A stretch of 64,000 nucleotides of DNA from Deltaproteobacteria bacterium (GCA_029210625.1 JARGFU010000016.1:1-64000), one strand, 5' to 3'. Shown: positions 11,101 to 17,484, counted from the first letter of the stretch. The notes: generated by a model not told the origin, from the sequence alone. Made by a program: numbers and translations.

Positions 11101-14100
11101 CGGGGCGGTCTGGTCGAGGGTGATGGTGGTGGCGTAGGAGGCGGTGTTGCCCGCGCCGTCCTCGAAGCAGACGACCAGGGTCTTCACGCCGTCCCCGGCC
11201 GGCAGGCTCCAGGTGGTGGAGGTGCTGGTGCCGGTGGTGCCGGTGTAGGTGGCGACGCCGCAGTCGAGGGCGCCGTTGGCCAGGGCGTAGCCGGCCGTGT
11301 CGCTCGAGTGGGTGAGGTCCACCGAGACGGAGACGGTGTCCGTGACGGCCGCGCCGGCGTCGAGGACGATCGAGCCGGCGGGGACGGTCGTGTCCAGGAC
11401 GATCGTGTCCGCCGCGCTGCCGGTGCGGCCGGCGGCGTCCCGGAAGCAGACCGTGACGGTCTTGGTGGCGTCGCCGCCGGTCAGGACCCAGGAGCGCACG
11501 CTGGCGAAGGGCTCGTAGGTGGCGGTGCCGCAGTCGAGGGCGCCGTTGCCCACGGCCATGTGGGTCACGTCGGCGTCGGCGGTGAGGGTGAGGGTCACCG
11601 GGGTGTTCGTGGCGTAGGCGGCGCCGCCGTCGATGGCCACGCTGCCGCCGGTGGGGTCGGTGGTGTCGAGGACGATCTCGTCCTGGACGGCGTAGGTGTT
11701 GCCGGCGGCGTCGCGCAGGCAGGCGTGGACGGTCTTGGTGGCGTCGCCGGTGGCCAGGGTCCAGGCCCGGGAGGGGCTGTAGCCCGAGTAGCCGGTGGCG
11801 GTGTCACAGTCGGCGATGGGGCTGTTGGAGATGAGCGCGTCGGCGGTGTCGGCCGGGGCGGTGAAGCTCAGCACGACCGCGGTGCCGGTGGCGTAGGTCC
11901 GGTCGCCGTCGATCCGCAGGGTGCCGACCGGGGCCTCCCGGTCGACGATGATCGTGCCGGCGGCGTTGATCACGTTGCCCACCGCGTCGGTGAAGCGGAC
12001 GTAGAGGGTCGCCAGGCCGTCCACCGGCTCCAGGGTCCAGCCGGGGATGGCGTGGGAGGCGTCGGGCACGCCGCCGGTCGCCGGCCAGGGATCGGTCTGG
12101 CTGGTGGTGAAGCCCGGATCGTTGGAGAGCTGCACCGAGGCCATCCCCGAGCTGGCGTCGGTCGCCGCCAGGACGAGATCGACCGTGAGGTCGCGGGTGT
12201 AGCTGCTGCCGCCGTCGAGGGTGACCGCGACGCCGGTCGGGGCCTGCCGATCGAGGGTGACGCTGACCTGGCCGCTGCCGATGTTGCCGGCGATGTCCCG
12301 CACCTCGACGTGGACGGTGTGGAGCTGATCGACCGGGGGCAGGGTCCAGTCGAGGGCGGCGGCGAAGGGCTGCCAGATGGCGCCGGCGAAGTCGGCGCGG
12401 TTGGCGATCCGCATCTGGGCGGCGTCGGCCGGGTCGGAGACCGTGATGGCCAGGCTCACCTGGGGGATGCCGGTGTGGGTGACGAGGCCCGAGCCACCGT
12501 CGATGCGGGCCGCCTGCGAGGTGAGGACGACGCCCGTCAGGGTCGGGGAGGTTCCGTCGAGGACGACGTCCACGCTCGCCGGAGGCGAGAGGTTGCCGGC
12601 GGCGTCACGCAGGGTGACGATCACCCGCTGGCGGCCCTCGGTGGTGTCGAGCGTGAGGACCTGCGAGGGGGAGTAGGTGCCCCAGGTCATGGCGGTGCGG
12701 CGGATCGTCTCGTTGCCCGAGGCGTCCAGCATGGCCACCTCGATCATCATCTCGTGGCCGTCGAGGGGCCCGGGGATCGCGGTGGTCAGGAGGGTGACGT
12801 TGGTGGCCGTCACGTGGGTGAAGCCGGTGACCGGATCGGTCACGCCGTCGGCGAGGCGCGCGCCGGCGACGGTCGGGTTGCTCTGATCGACGATCACGCT
12901 GGCCGAGAGGGTGGCCGAGCGGTTGTCGGCGTCGTCCCGGAACTGGGCGTAGATGGTGTGCGAGCCCTCCGCCAGCGGGGGCGGGGTGGGGGCCGGCAGG
13001 CTGACGGGCCAGTAGTAGTTGGTGACGTAGCCCACCCAGGGCTCGGGGTTGCCGGCGGCGTCGAGGAAGCTCGGGTTCTTGGAGAAGACCATCTGGGTCG
13101 AGTCGGCCGCCGAGACGCGCAGCCGCAGGTTCCCCGAGCTCGAGTACTGGATGGGGACCCCGCCGGTGTCGACGATGTCGAAGGCCAGCGCGATCGGCAG
13201 CGCCCGGTCGAGGACGATGTCGTCGAAGAGGGCCTGGGTGATGTTCCCGGCGGCGTCCATGAACTGCACCCAGACCTCCTTGGTGCCGTCGGTCTGGGCG
13301 TCGAGGAACCAGGTGATCTGCGGCGAGAAGGGCTGCCACTGGGCGCCGAGGAAGGCCGAGTCGTTGGCCAGGCGCATCTGGATGCCGGGGTAGTCGTCGG
13401 TGGCGGTGAGCGAGACCGAGACCCGATCCGAGCGGGCGAAGGCGTCACCGTTGTTGATGCTCACCGAGATGCCGGCGGGGGGCTGCCGGTCGAGGATGAA
13501 GCCCGCCGAGACCGGCGCGCTCCAGTTGCCCGCCCGATCCGAGAAGGTGACCCAGATCTCCTTCGCGCCGTCGGCGAGGGGATCGAGGGTCGCGTGGTCG
13601 ATCGTCCGGTTGTAGGGCTGGGCGATCGCGGCATCCCAGTCGGCCTGGAGCGGCGGGCAGGGCGGGGCGCCGCAGAGGGTGGGATCGAGGTCGACGAACT
13701 TCACCGAGGCGAGACCGCTGGTCACGTCCACGCCGGGCGCCGGCGCCTCGCTGGCGGTGAGGGTGGTGAGCACCGACCCGTCGAGGTCGTTGGAGAAGCC
13801 CGAGCCGTCCTCGACGACGATCGTGGGCTGCAGGGGCGCCGTCTGGTCGAGGACGACCGTGCCCTGGATGAGGCCGGAGAAGGCCCCGTTGCCGTAGACC
13901 TGGGCGGTGACCTCGTGGGTGCCCTCGCTGGAGGTGAGGGTGAAGGTGCCGGTGACGGAGTAGGCCACCCAGCCGCCGTTGGTGCCCGGATCGGGGTTGG
14001 AGGGGTCGCCCTGGGTGGAGAAGACCGAGGGGTCCTCCGAGATCCGCATGTGGGTGGTGCCGGCCGGGGCGTCGAGCTGGTAGCCCACGCCGAGGGTGTT

Positions 14101-15423
14101 CACGTAGGGGAAGCCGCCGTTGAGGGTCAGGCCGCCCTGCTGGCGCTCGAGGACCGGGTCGTTGCCCGCGGCGTCGGTGACCCGGGTGTCCTGCCCGGCG
14201 GTGACGGCGAGGCCGCTGATCGAGGTGGTGACGTAGCCGTCGCGGCTCGCGACGATCTCGTAGCCGGTGCCGGCGCAGACGCCCGGGATGCGGAAGGAGC
14301 CGTCGGCGGCGGTGAGGGTCACGAAGTTGGTGCCGTTGACCTGCACCAGGATGCCGCTGTGGTCGGCGGCGCCCGAGAGCTCCATCCGGCCCATGATGGC
14401 GCCGCGGGAGGCGGCGAGGCGGATCATCCCGAGGTCGGTGAGCTGCCCGGCCGACACCTGGTTGTTGCGGATGGTGACCGTCTCCCAGCCGTCGAGGGCG
14501 AGGTCGACGCGATAGGAGCCGGCGGCGAGCCCGCCGAGGGTGAAGGCGCCGGTGGGATCCGCCACGGCGTTGTGGGTGGTCGCCGTCCCCACGCCTCCGG
14601 TGATCAGCACGCCGTCGCCGGCCTCGTAGCTCACCGGCGGGGTGGCGGTGCAGAGCTCGCGCTCGACCGTGCCGATGATGGCGCCCGGGTTGGAGAGGAG
14701 GATCAGGGGGTCGGCCTGGGGGGTCGAGGTGTCGCCGTCGAGGGCGACGGTCTCGCCGACGCCGACGGTGATCCCGGAGAGGACGAGGGTCTCGTAGTTC
14801 GGGAAGGAGATCTCGAAGTCGAAGGTGCCGTCGGAGATCGGGAGGTTGAAGGTGCCGTCCGGCGCCGTGAGCACGTCGAAGGGCCACCCGACGGTCCGCA
14901 CCGAGATGCCGCCGTGCTCGGGAGCGAGGGGGTCGCGGCCCTCGAGGAGCACGAGGCCGGTCACCGCCGAGGGGGCGGTCTCGACGGTGGACACCAGCTC
15001 GATGATCCCGAGGTCGACGTTCGCCGCCAGGGGCACCGCGACGCTGCGCAGGGTCACCGCGGCGAAGCCCGGCTCGGCGACCTCCAGGCGGTAGATGCCC
15101 GGCGCCACGTCGGGGAAGAGGAAGATGCCCTCGGCGTCGGTCCGGGCCGTGCGCTCGCTGGCCGGCGCCTCGCCGCCGTCGGTGCCGGTCGCGGGCGCCT
15201 CCTCCTCCAGGAAGATGCGCACCAGGATGTCCTCGTTCGAGGCGCGGGCGGGCAGGGCCGGGCGCCCCGGCGCGTTCACGCCGCCACGGACGGTGGCCGG
15301 CGCGGGGGTCGAGCCCTCGGGGTCGAAGGGGTTGTCCCGTACGCTGATGTCGGAGTCGCAGCCCCCGACCATCAGCAGCAGCGCCATCGAACCAAAGAAC
15401 CATCCCGAACGAAGCAGCTTCAT
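2101..15423 (-). CDS. Giant (~4,440 aa) repetitive Ig-like lipoprotein
   Basis: Lipoprotein signal 1-22 (lipobox MVGGC, +2 Asp); about four carboxypeptidase-regulatory-like domains to ~430; about 30 Ig-like units of ~94 aa from ~520 to ~3430, each with an LDxxxPxG opening strand, a GDGxKxVxVCFxDAAG closing strand and an acidic hinge; an Fn3-like unit ~3430-3520; then ~900 aa with repeated C..C..W hairpins, perhaps beta-propeller blades. Units 7-28 (~1160-3220) each carry exactly two Cys at fixed places, suggesting one disulphide per unit, whereas flanking units have none. I chose the ATG at 15423, preceded by GGGAGAGG and matching the paralogue's start; the frame stays open 26 codons further upstream. 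A secreted adhesin or fibrous stalk protein is inferred from architecture; no ligand motif was recognised. Confidence 0.9.
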   Translation of the reverse strand: MKLLRSGWFFGSMALLLMVGGCDSDISVRDNPFDPEGSTPAPATVRGGVNAPGRPALPARASNEDILVRIFLEEEAPATGTDGGEAPASERTARTDAEGIFLFPDVAPGIYRLEVAEPGFAAVTLRSVAVPLAANVDLGIIELVSTVETAPSAVTGLVLLEGRDPLAPEHGGISVRTVGWPFDVLTAPDGTFNLPISDGTFDFEISFPNYETLVLSGITVGVGETVALDGDTSTPQADPLILLSNPGAIIGTVERELCTATPPVSYEAGDGVLITGGVGTATTHNAVADPTGAFTLGGLAAGSYRVDLALDGWETVTIRNNQVSAGQLTDLGMIRLAASRGAIMGRMELSGAADHSGILVQVNGTNFVTLTAADGSFRIPGVCAGTGYEIVASRDGYVTTSISGLAVTAGQDTRVTDAAGNDPVLERQQGGLTLNGGFPYVNTLGVGYQLDAPAGTTHMRISEDPSVFSTQGDPSNPDPGTNGGWVAYSVTGTFTLTSSEGTHEVTAQVYGNGAFSGLIQGTVVLDQTAPLQPTIVVEDGSGFSNDLDGSVLTTLTASEAPAPGVDVTSGLASVKFVDLDPTLCGAPPCPPLQADWDAAIAQPYNRTIDHATLDPLADGAKEIWVTFSDRAGNWSAPVSAGFILDRQPPAGISVSINNGDAFARSDRVSVSLTATDDYPGIQMRLANDSAFLGAQWQPFSPQITWFLDAQTDGTKEVWVQFMDAAGNITQALFDDIVLDRALPIALAFDIVDTGGVPIQYSSSGNLRLRVSAADSTQMVFSKNPSFLDAAGNPEPWVGYVTNYYWPVSLPAPTPPPLAEGSHTIYAQFRDDADNRSATLSASVIVDQSNPTVAGARLADGVTDPVTGFTHVTATNVTLLTTAIPGPLDGHEMMIEVAMLDASGNETIRRTAMTWGTYSPSQVLTLDTTEGRQRVIVTLRDAAGNLSPPASVDVVLDGTSPTLTGVVLTSQAARIDGGSGLVTHTGIPQVSLAITVSDPADAAQMRIANRADFAGAIWQPFAAALDWTLPPVDQLHTVHVEVRDIAGNIGSGQVSVTLDRQAPTGVAVTLDGGSSYTRDLTVDLVLAATDASSGMASVQLSNDPGFTTSQTDPWPATGGVPDASHAIPGWTLEPVDGLATLYVRFTDAVGNVINAAGTIIVDREAPVGTLRIDGDRTYATGTAVVLSFTAPADTADALISNSPIADCDTATGYSGYSPSRAWTLATGDATKTVHACLRDAAGNTYAVQDEIVLDTTDPTGGSVAIDGGAAYATNTPVTLTLTADADVTHMAVGNGALDCGTATYEPFASVRSWVLTGGDATKTVTVCFRDAAGRTGSAADTIVLDTTVPAGSIVLDAGAAVTDTVSVSVDLTHSSDTAGYALANGALDCGVATYTGTTGTSTSTTWSLPAGDGVKTLVVCFEDGAGNTASYATTITLDQTAPVGTLAIDGGALYTDAVGVQLEIVAPGDTARMTFSNTAIADCDAATGWQAFAPSRAWTLAAGDGTRTVYGCLEDTAGNTAPLQDEIVLDTTLPAGTIALQGDTSGYTLAGSGTGYTFSPAVQALLSAPADTTQVALADGPTLDCNTATYRAFAGVIPHTLPAGDGSKDVSVCFKDAAGNTASTSASITLDTAPPTLGLTLDSGAAYTRDLGVAVGLSFLDDTSGYALAESSLDCANATYTAVTIGNTSASTSFTLSAGDGTKTVVACVREAAGRVISTSAAIILDTGLPSGTVTIDGGATYATGTTVSLRFAVPADTARMSIANAATLDCATATYVGFSSPFTWSLSAGDGLKTVTACLEDAAGNRDSASDTITLDTANPTGSMTIDAGATHTQTASVVLDFTASTDVTGLAVREAATLDCATAAYQPYTPSMAFTLSAALGSKNLVACFRDAAGRTGTTSAIIILDASSPTGTITLAAGVAYTTGTTVAVALAFPDDTTGYALGDGVIDCASATYTPVTVGDTAASTTHTLAAGDGTKTVSACFIDAATNTAWSADTIILDTTPPSGTITIDLGATYNTTGAASLAFSAPADTAELAVADGASINCGTATYQGFASPLAWPLPGPDGTKTVSVCFKDAAGLTASAQDTITLDTTDPAGTLSIQGDTSGYTLVASPAGYTFSASVSLALSAPPDTTSLAIANGATINCGTASYQPFASLVAHTLPGADGSKSVSVCFKDAAGRTSSTTDAITLDTAPPTGALSLDAGSAYSADLSVAVGLSFLADTNGYALAENALDCGSATYTAVTVGNTSASTSFTISSGDGVKTVVACIREAGGRAVTAQDTILLDRSAPVGSVSIDNGALYDTDSSVTLTFSAPSDTTQLAVADGATINCGSATYQAFVSSLTWPLPGADGTKTVSVCYRDGAGNTASASDTIILDTSSPTTGTLSIAAGAAYTTSTVVSLDLTAPADVAEVAIANAASLDCDTASYGPFTTPRTWVLTAGDGGKTVTACFRDAAGRTGSASDTITLDTSAPAGTITLAGGQAHATSTPFAVALTFPDDTDGYAIAEGSLDCAAATYTSVTPGATAASTTFPPSSGDGVKTVVACFRDVAGNRGSAVDTVTLDTSPPAGSVAIDAGAVYATSTGVTLNLSAPADTVLMAVREAASIVCSDGTLVWEAFATTKGLTLGGQGTRSVSVCFEDAAGLRASASDSILVDSVAPSGSVAINGGASHTRTQSVTLDITAAADVVAISVADGGTILCGSVTYEPFSAARAWSLPAGEGSKTVSVCLKDAAGNTASVSDAITLDTNPPSTATLTINAGAAYTTNASGQVTLTLTTPETVTVAIGNESLDCSSATYGPFVNPVNNHPLQNQDGLRTVVACFKDAAGWTVAKSDDIILDRVDPTVSLTIAGGAAFTTSDTVDLSLTAASDVDEMAVVNGAIDCGAASYVSYAPSVASFDLDPADLIPGNDGAKTVSVCVKDAAGRTSSTSATIILDRVSPTSALTIVSTAGLPGYTTRRDVSLQFGPRDGSVEISVVDGTSLVCATAAYQPYVASQTWTLPSGEGTKNVTACFRDAAGNTTSSTDSIELDTVPSTGTIALAGGADYSQTSTVSVDLTFSNDTIGYYLANGSLDCNLIPVASHTVVVPPATSPAGAVSIGLVPPDGSKTVTVCLLDRAGNRSAYSDSIVLDTLNPTGSVVINDNDVYTTNQSVNLALTAAADVTQMLVSNTSAPCTQAPFEAFASTKIWSLDPVNGTKKVYVCLKDVAGRTTVVADTIRFDDVDPDVSAATINLWGKAQGSNNQNLTMVRDLTVRISGAFDNMTGQAFLEVQIAEDPTFSGVAWQPYAAGGTVNLDYTLRAGDGLKTVYVRFRDQAGNVSASLSDTITLDETAPTSPGLIINGGAEFTNVTGVTLSLWAADATQYSTDGGATWTNCLAAACVAASPGEDHAFTLPVGDGNQWVGVILRDAAGNESNYATDNILLDQTPPDVPRIDAISPRTTSALVNVSGGADVRSGFDHYRIHVYQKGGPKIATADLASSSDWVTGLPAFSPYEFRASAFDQAGNESAESALIEAFVGLAPSVTTGMPSVPDWHDQVLSWRGQVLIPRISPSGSGIALGVCDGRNQPCSEAGFNLSVWDPGGADLRAISITSWASHVWIFAIRGTTPGAYTLEALYFDQDPDLIGDVANWDYVSLGATSTEPSGLSFDAAAGGKAIAVAYLDVNGATPVTNIHYCYLDTFCTNASDWSGPAAIATGTTTIDLPAGVNGIGWPYDYTSLELDIGENHMWISQTAYDSGAGTYSTVLRGCPITLNCGTTTPWRAVHLGTRSGAHYSTTVKEGDERLYVHSLAEGATTAEGMLWTCDIGSPMLTWNAYSCSSAANFTAGDVLYELNLAADVRFLTTSPWFRLEGQDAQLTWHAGILSTAAIDLGTRNLLGARCNTHASDCGVAANWNASTLLEGLLQRPQALVTHIDGNPLIIAGADEVRTYLMEPPTRAPMRRALLPDFQSGGMRASWLAQNTSSIQGYRIDYNGTVATDPFDSSVVVATLASEGTPVPPLNATAHHGVVSSFSGLDQGPAEPVFTAWPAQVFDLIPDIGDAFSKYANNSNCHGVVYVPVTGEVVVATCPLSSNCGQQSNWKTAVFENARDLGSAPGPDMIGDLAIAMDNTRVSVAYAYATEPQNLEYEWKTIDAACTISTDFQEVRLVNDTGTDAVPTPNVAPRSISMVTDGTGVYLSWDLTDAGAAPLTGQMNLSSCQQSTGCDALADFTTVRWDRSFEGGALAIMAGTYLYWTPEWENPTNLDTFLYRCTLTTGCDLAGEWSSLGTIFRNRTIAFPKAMRIDPVPTTSGLRYRIVVTRGNQLAWCNEQVSCGATDEWSRGIFLASPYYNLQTPLRMSATSLGTDLAAVTFGGESWGMGRCKSRCYEADEWLGGFTRPPVHFLTTNAGATVWDSVGSWTGINNNGRMIRPMPWFDTATNTQPLSILEGRISDYLNR
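7455..9150 (-). repeat. Six-unit super-repeat, copy 2
   Basis: Units 17-22 of the giant lipoprotein, repeating the order of units 11-16: the QGDTSGYT-insertion unit, a GYALAE unit with the shared stretch TAVTVGNTSASTSF, two ordinary units, a GYAIAE unit and an ordinary unit. Boundaries are approximate. Confidence 0.7.
9150..10850 (-). repeat. Six-unit super-repeat, copy 1
   Basis: Units 11-16 of the giant lipoprotein. The block opens with a unit carrying the odd insertion QGDTSGYT, then a GYALAE-type unit, two ordinary units, a second GYALG-type unit and an ordinary one. The same order recurs in units 17-22. The shared DNA segment GTGTCACCCTGGA lies at 10796 here and at 9104 in copy 2, a spacing of 1,692 bp. 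Confidence 0.7.
13509..15423. repeat. Tandem-duplicated gene head, copy B
   Basis: Copy B of the duplicated lipoprotein head: signal peptide, carboxypeptidase-regulatory-like domains and first Ig-like units. It aligns base for base with 1-1915 at a constant offset of 13,508. The alternation of near-identical and clearly diverged blocks fits past gene conversion between the two neighbours. Confidence 0.85.
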
Positions 15424-15447
15424 CGCGTTCCTCTCCCGAAAGGACGG

Positions 15448-15484
15448 CGCGGGTGGGCGCTCCACCAGGAGGAGCCCACCCGCG
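15448..15484 (-). promoter_or_regulatory. 5'-leader hairpin of the giant lipoprotein gene
   Basis: An 11-bp perfect stem (15448-15458 with 15474-15484) encloses a second CTCC/GGAG helix with an ACCA loop, 25 bp upstream of the ATG at 15423 and close to the ribosome binding site. A second 10-bp inverted repeat (15506-15515 / 15526-15535, CTAAACCAGA and its complement) overlaps the shared TAGGATAG motif and could be an operator. Regulation is inferred only from structure. Confidence 0.4.
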
Positions 15485-15620
15485 TCACTCGACCAGCCCA
15501 CTATCCTAAACCAGAAATCACGATCTCTGGTTTAGTTCAGCCGGGGGCCGTCCACAGGTGAGGAAGATCACCTCCGCCCAGAGATTTCGGGCGCTTGGGG
15601 TGCGGACCGGGGCCTCGTGC

Positions 15621-16805
15621 TCAGCGTGCCTGGCGGTCGTGGCGGACCCCCCCGGGCTCGAAGACCAGGGGGATCTCCAGGGTGACCACCGAGGTGGCGG
15701 GGGGGAAGCGGACATCGAGGAGGTTGTTCGCCAGGCAGGCCGTGACCTCGGGGGTCTGCAGCTCGTCGACCAGGAAGGTCCCGTCGAAGATCACTCCGTC
15801 GGTGCCGTAGCTGACCTCGGCGACCATCCGCCCCTGCAGGGCGGGGTGGTTCTTCAGGCCCCGCTCGTAGCAGCTCTGGAAGATGGGCAGGTGGCGGCCG
15901 ACGATGGTGGCGAGGAGGGCCGGATCGGGGCCGGGATCCTCGGCAACGGGCTCGGGCAGGGGCTCGGGCTCCGGCGCGGGCTCCTCGGCGGCCCGGCGCG
16001 GCCGCCGGAAGTGCTGGCGCGGCGGCGCGGGCTCCTCGGCGGCGGCCACCGCCACCGGCTCGGAGGGGAAGGTCTCGCGCAGGCGGGCGAAGCGCGGGCT
16101 GGTGGCCTCCACGGCCTCGACCCGCTCCGCGGTGGAGCGGGCCTGCTCGCCGGCGCCCACCAGGATCGAGTGCCCGGCCCGGTCGACGACCTCGACGGTC
16201 CCCTTCTGCACCCCCACCTCGGTGCGGTCCGCCTGGACGTCCACGAAGAAGATCGTCCCCCGGATGATCGCGTCACCGTGGGGGGTGCGCACCCGCAGGG
16301 GCCGCTGGCCGGGCCGGCGCTGGTAGCGGGCGAGGACGGCCTGGGCGCCCAGGTGGATCACCGGCCCCTCGTCGCTCTCCTCGAAGCGCACCTGCGCCGC
16401 CTCGGTGGCGAAGGCCTCGATCCCCCGCTGGGTCTCGAGCCACCCCTCCTGCACCGGCAGGGGCTCGGGCAGGGAGAGGACGAGGAGGAGGGCGGCGGCC
16501 GCGGCGGCGAAGCCCGTGGCGGGCGCCCAGACCACCGGCCGCCGCCAGAAGGGAGCGCGCTGCTGCTCGTGCTCGAGCCGCTCGTGGATCTGGCCCAGAA
16601 TCTGCCGCTTCCGGGTGTCGGTGAGGGGCTCGGGGCCGGCGCGGGCCGTGCGCTCGAGCTCGCTCTCGAAGGCGAGCTCCGCCTTGCAGGAGGCGCAGCC
16701 GGCGAGGTGGACCTCGACCCGCTGGCGCTGGAGGGGCGTCACCTCGCCGGCGCGGTAGGCGATGAGCAGCTCGCGGACTTCCAGGCAGTGAGAACGATCG
16801 TTCAT
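15621..16805 (-). CDS. Anti-sigma factor: zinc finger, TM, FecR domain and TonB/AgmX-like C-terminus
   Basis: 394 aa. The N-terminus has a ZAS-type zinc-binding HxxxCxxC (VHLAGCASC, ~35-45), typical of anti-sigma factors. A single TM segment follows near 100-120 (FAAAAAALLLVLSLP), then a FecR-like beta domain (~150-240, with RTPHGDAIIRGT), a Pro/Glu-rich spacer rich in PEPEPLPEP, and a C-terminal domain (~290-385) like the AgmX/TonB-type domain of myxobacterial proteins (IFQSCYERGLKNHPALQGR). The ATG overlaps the sigma gene's stop as ATGA, so translation is coupled. Likely role: inner-membrane sensor holding the ECF sigma factor. Spanning the periplasm through the Pro-rich linker is inference. 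Confidence 0.8.
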   Translation of the reverse strand: MNDRSHCLEVRELLIAYRAGEVTPLQRQRVEVHLAGCASCKAELAFESELERTARAGPEPLTDTRKRQILGQIHERLEHEQQRAPFWRRPVVWAPATGFAAAAAALLLVLSLPEPLPVQEGWLETQRGIEAFATEAAQVRFEESDEGPVIHLGAQAVLARYQRRPGQRPLRVRTPHGDAIIRGTIFFVDVQADRTEVGVQKGTVEVVDRAGHSILVGAGEQARSTAERVEAVEATSPRFARLRETFPSEPVAVAAAEEPAPPRQHFRRPRRAAEEPAPEPEPLPEPVAEDPGPDPALLATIVGRHLPIFQSCYERGLKNHPALQGRMVAEVSYGTDGVIFDGTFLVDELQTPEVTACLANNLLDVRFPPATSVVTLEIPLVFEPGGVRHDRQAR

Positions 16806-17374
16806 GCGCTTGCTCTCCCACGGGCCTGCAGGCGCCGCTCGAGCGCGCGCCGCACTTCCTTGCGGGCGGCGCGTAGCCGCGACGCCACCGTGTTCACCGA
16901 GGCCTCGGTCAGCTCGGCGATCTCCTCGAGGGTGTGCCCTTCCACGTGGTAGAGCACGAAGACGATCCTCTTCTTGGGCTTCACCTCGCCGACGATCCCG
17001 TGGAGGAGCTCCAGCTTCTCCCGCCGCCCGGCGGCGTCGTCGGGGGCGGCCGGGCCGGCCGGCTCGAGCGCCGGCCGCAGGCTCTCGGGCTCCTGCCCGA
17101 AGCGCAGCCAGCGCTGCCGCTTGCGCAGGTGCATCAGGGCGACATTCAGGGCGACCCGGTGCAGCCAGGTGGCGAAGGCGCACTCGCCGCGGAACTCTCC
17201 GATCTTCCCGTGGATCTGCAGGAAGGTCTGCTGGATCAGGTCGTCGAGCTCGGGGTCGGGCCCCACCACGGCGTGGAGCTTGCGGTGCACCCGGTCGACG
17301 TACGCGTAGTAGAGCTCGTCGAAGGCTCCGGGGCGCCCCTCCTGGACGCGGGTGATGAGGTCCATGTCTCGCAT
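16802..17374 (-). CDS. ECF-family RNA polymerase sigma factor
   Basis: 190 aa, the normal length for a group 4 (ECF) sigma factor. Region 2 is seen around 10-80 (FDELYYAYVDRVHRKL, then DDLIQQTFLQIH and FATWLHRVALN) and region 4 around 120-180, with an HTH (HTLEEIAELTEASVNTVASR). A flexible Pro/Ala linker joins them. It overlaps the downstream anti-sigma gene by 4 bp. The ATG at 17374 was used; a second ATG at 17365 is equally possible as neither has a strong ribosome site. It directs RNA polymerase to an unknown regulon, probably including its own promoter just upstream. Confidence 0.9.
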   Translation of the reverse strand: MRDMDLITRVQEGRPGAFDELYYAYVDRVHRKLHAVVGPDPELDDLIQQTFLQIHGKIGEFRGECAFATWLHRVALNVALMHLRKRQRWLRFGQEPESLRPALEPAGPAAPDDAAGRREKLELLHGIVGEVKPKKRIVFVLYHVEGHTLEEIAELTEASVNTVASRLRAARKEVRRALERRLQARGRASA

Positions 17375-17425
17375 TTTCGGTGGGTTGCGGCCCGCGGACG
17401 GGGATCCAGGGGCCTTCTAGAGAGT

Positions 17426-17450
17426 TTAGATGCTGTGGCCCTCGAAAGTT
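17426..17450 (-). promoter_or_regulatory. Candidate autoregulated ECF promoter
   Basis: On the minus strand ACAACTTTCG (AACTTT at 17450-17445) is followed after 14 bases by TCTAA (17430-17426), matching the AAC.../TCTAA style of ECF promoters. It lies about 50 bp upstream of the sigma gene start, in the gap between the divergent sigma and YqgE-like genes. Confidence 0.5.
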
Positions 17451-17484
17451 GTGGAAGAAAAATGTGCTGCGGGGCGCTAACCTC

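Larger units (their letters stand above)
5745..11950 (-). repeat. Array of 22 two-cysteine Ig-like coding units (~94 codons each)
   Basis: Within the giant lipoprotein, units 7 to 28 repeat with a ~280-bp period. Each has one Cys after a short D/N-rich turn (forms like LDC, NC or LVC) and a second in the motif VCFxDAAG. Units before 5,745-side and after 11,950-side (units 29-30 and 1-6) keep the fold motif but lack both cysteines. Unit boundaries are approximate, set at the LDxxxP strand. Confidence 0.8.

Noticed and set aside
5745-11950. CRISPR-like or minisatellite repeats
   Set aside because: The ~280-bp periodic sequence is coding, with degenerate rather than identical repeats and no spacers.
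4051-15561. Plus-strand open frame of over 3,800 codons opposite the giant lipoprotein gene
   Set aside because: It is the complement of a repeat array with strongly biased codons; the product is low-complexity Gly/Ala/Asp/Val/Arg with no domain, while the minus strand has signal peptide, ribosome site and clear repeats.
16804-17355. Arg-rich plus-strand frame opposite the sigma factor
   Set aside because: Composition is an artefact of GC-rich antisense; the sigma factor motifs are complete on the minus strand.
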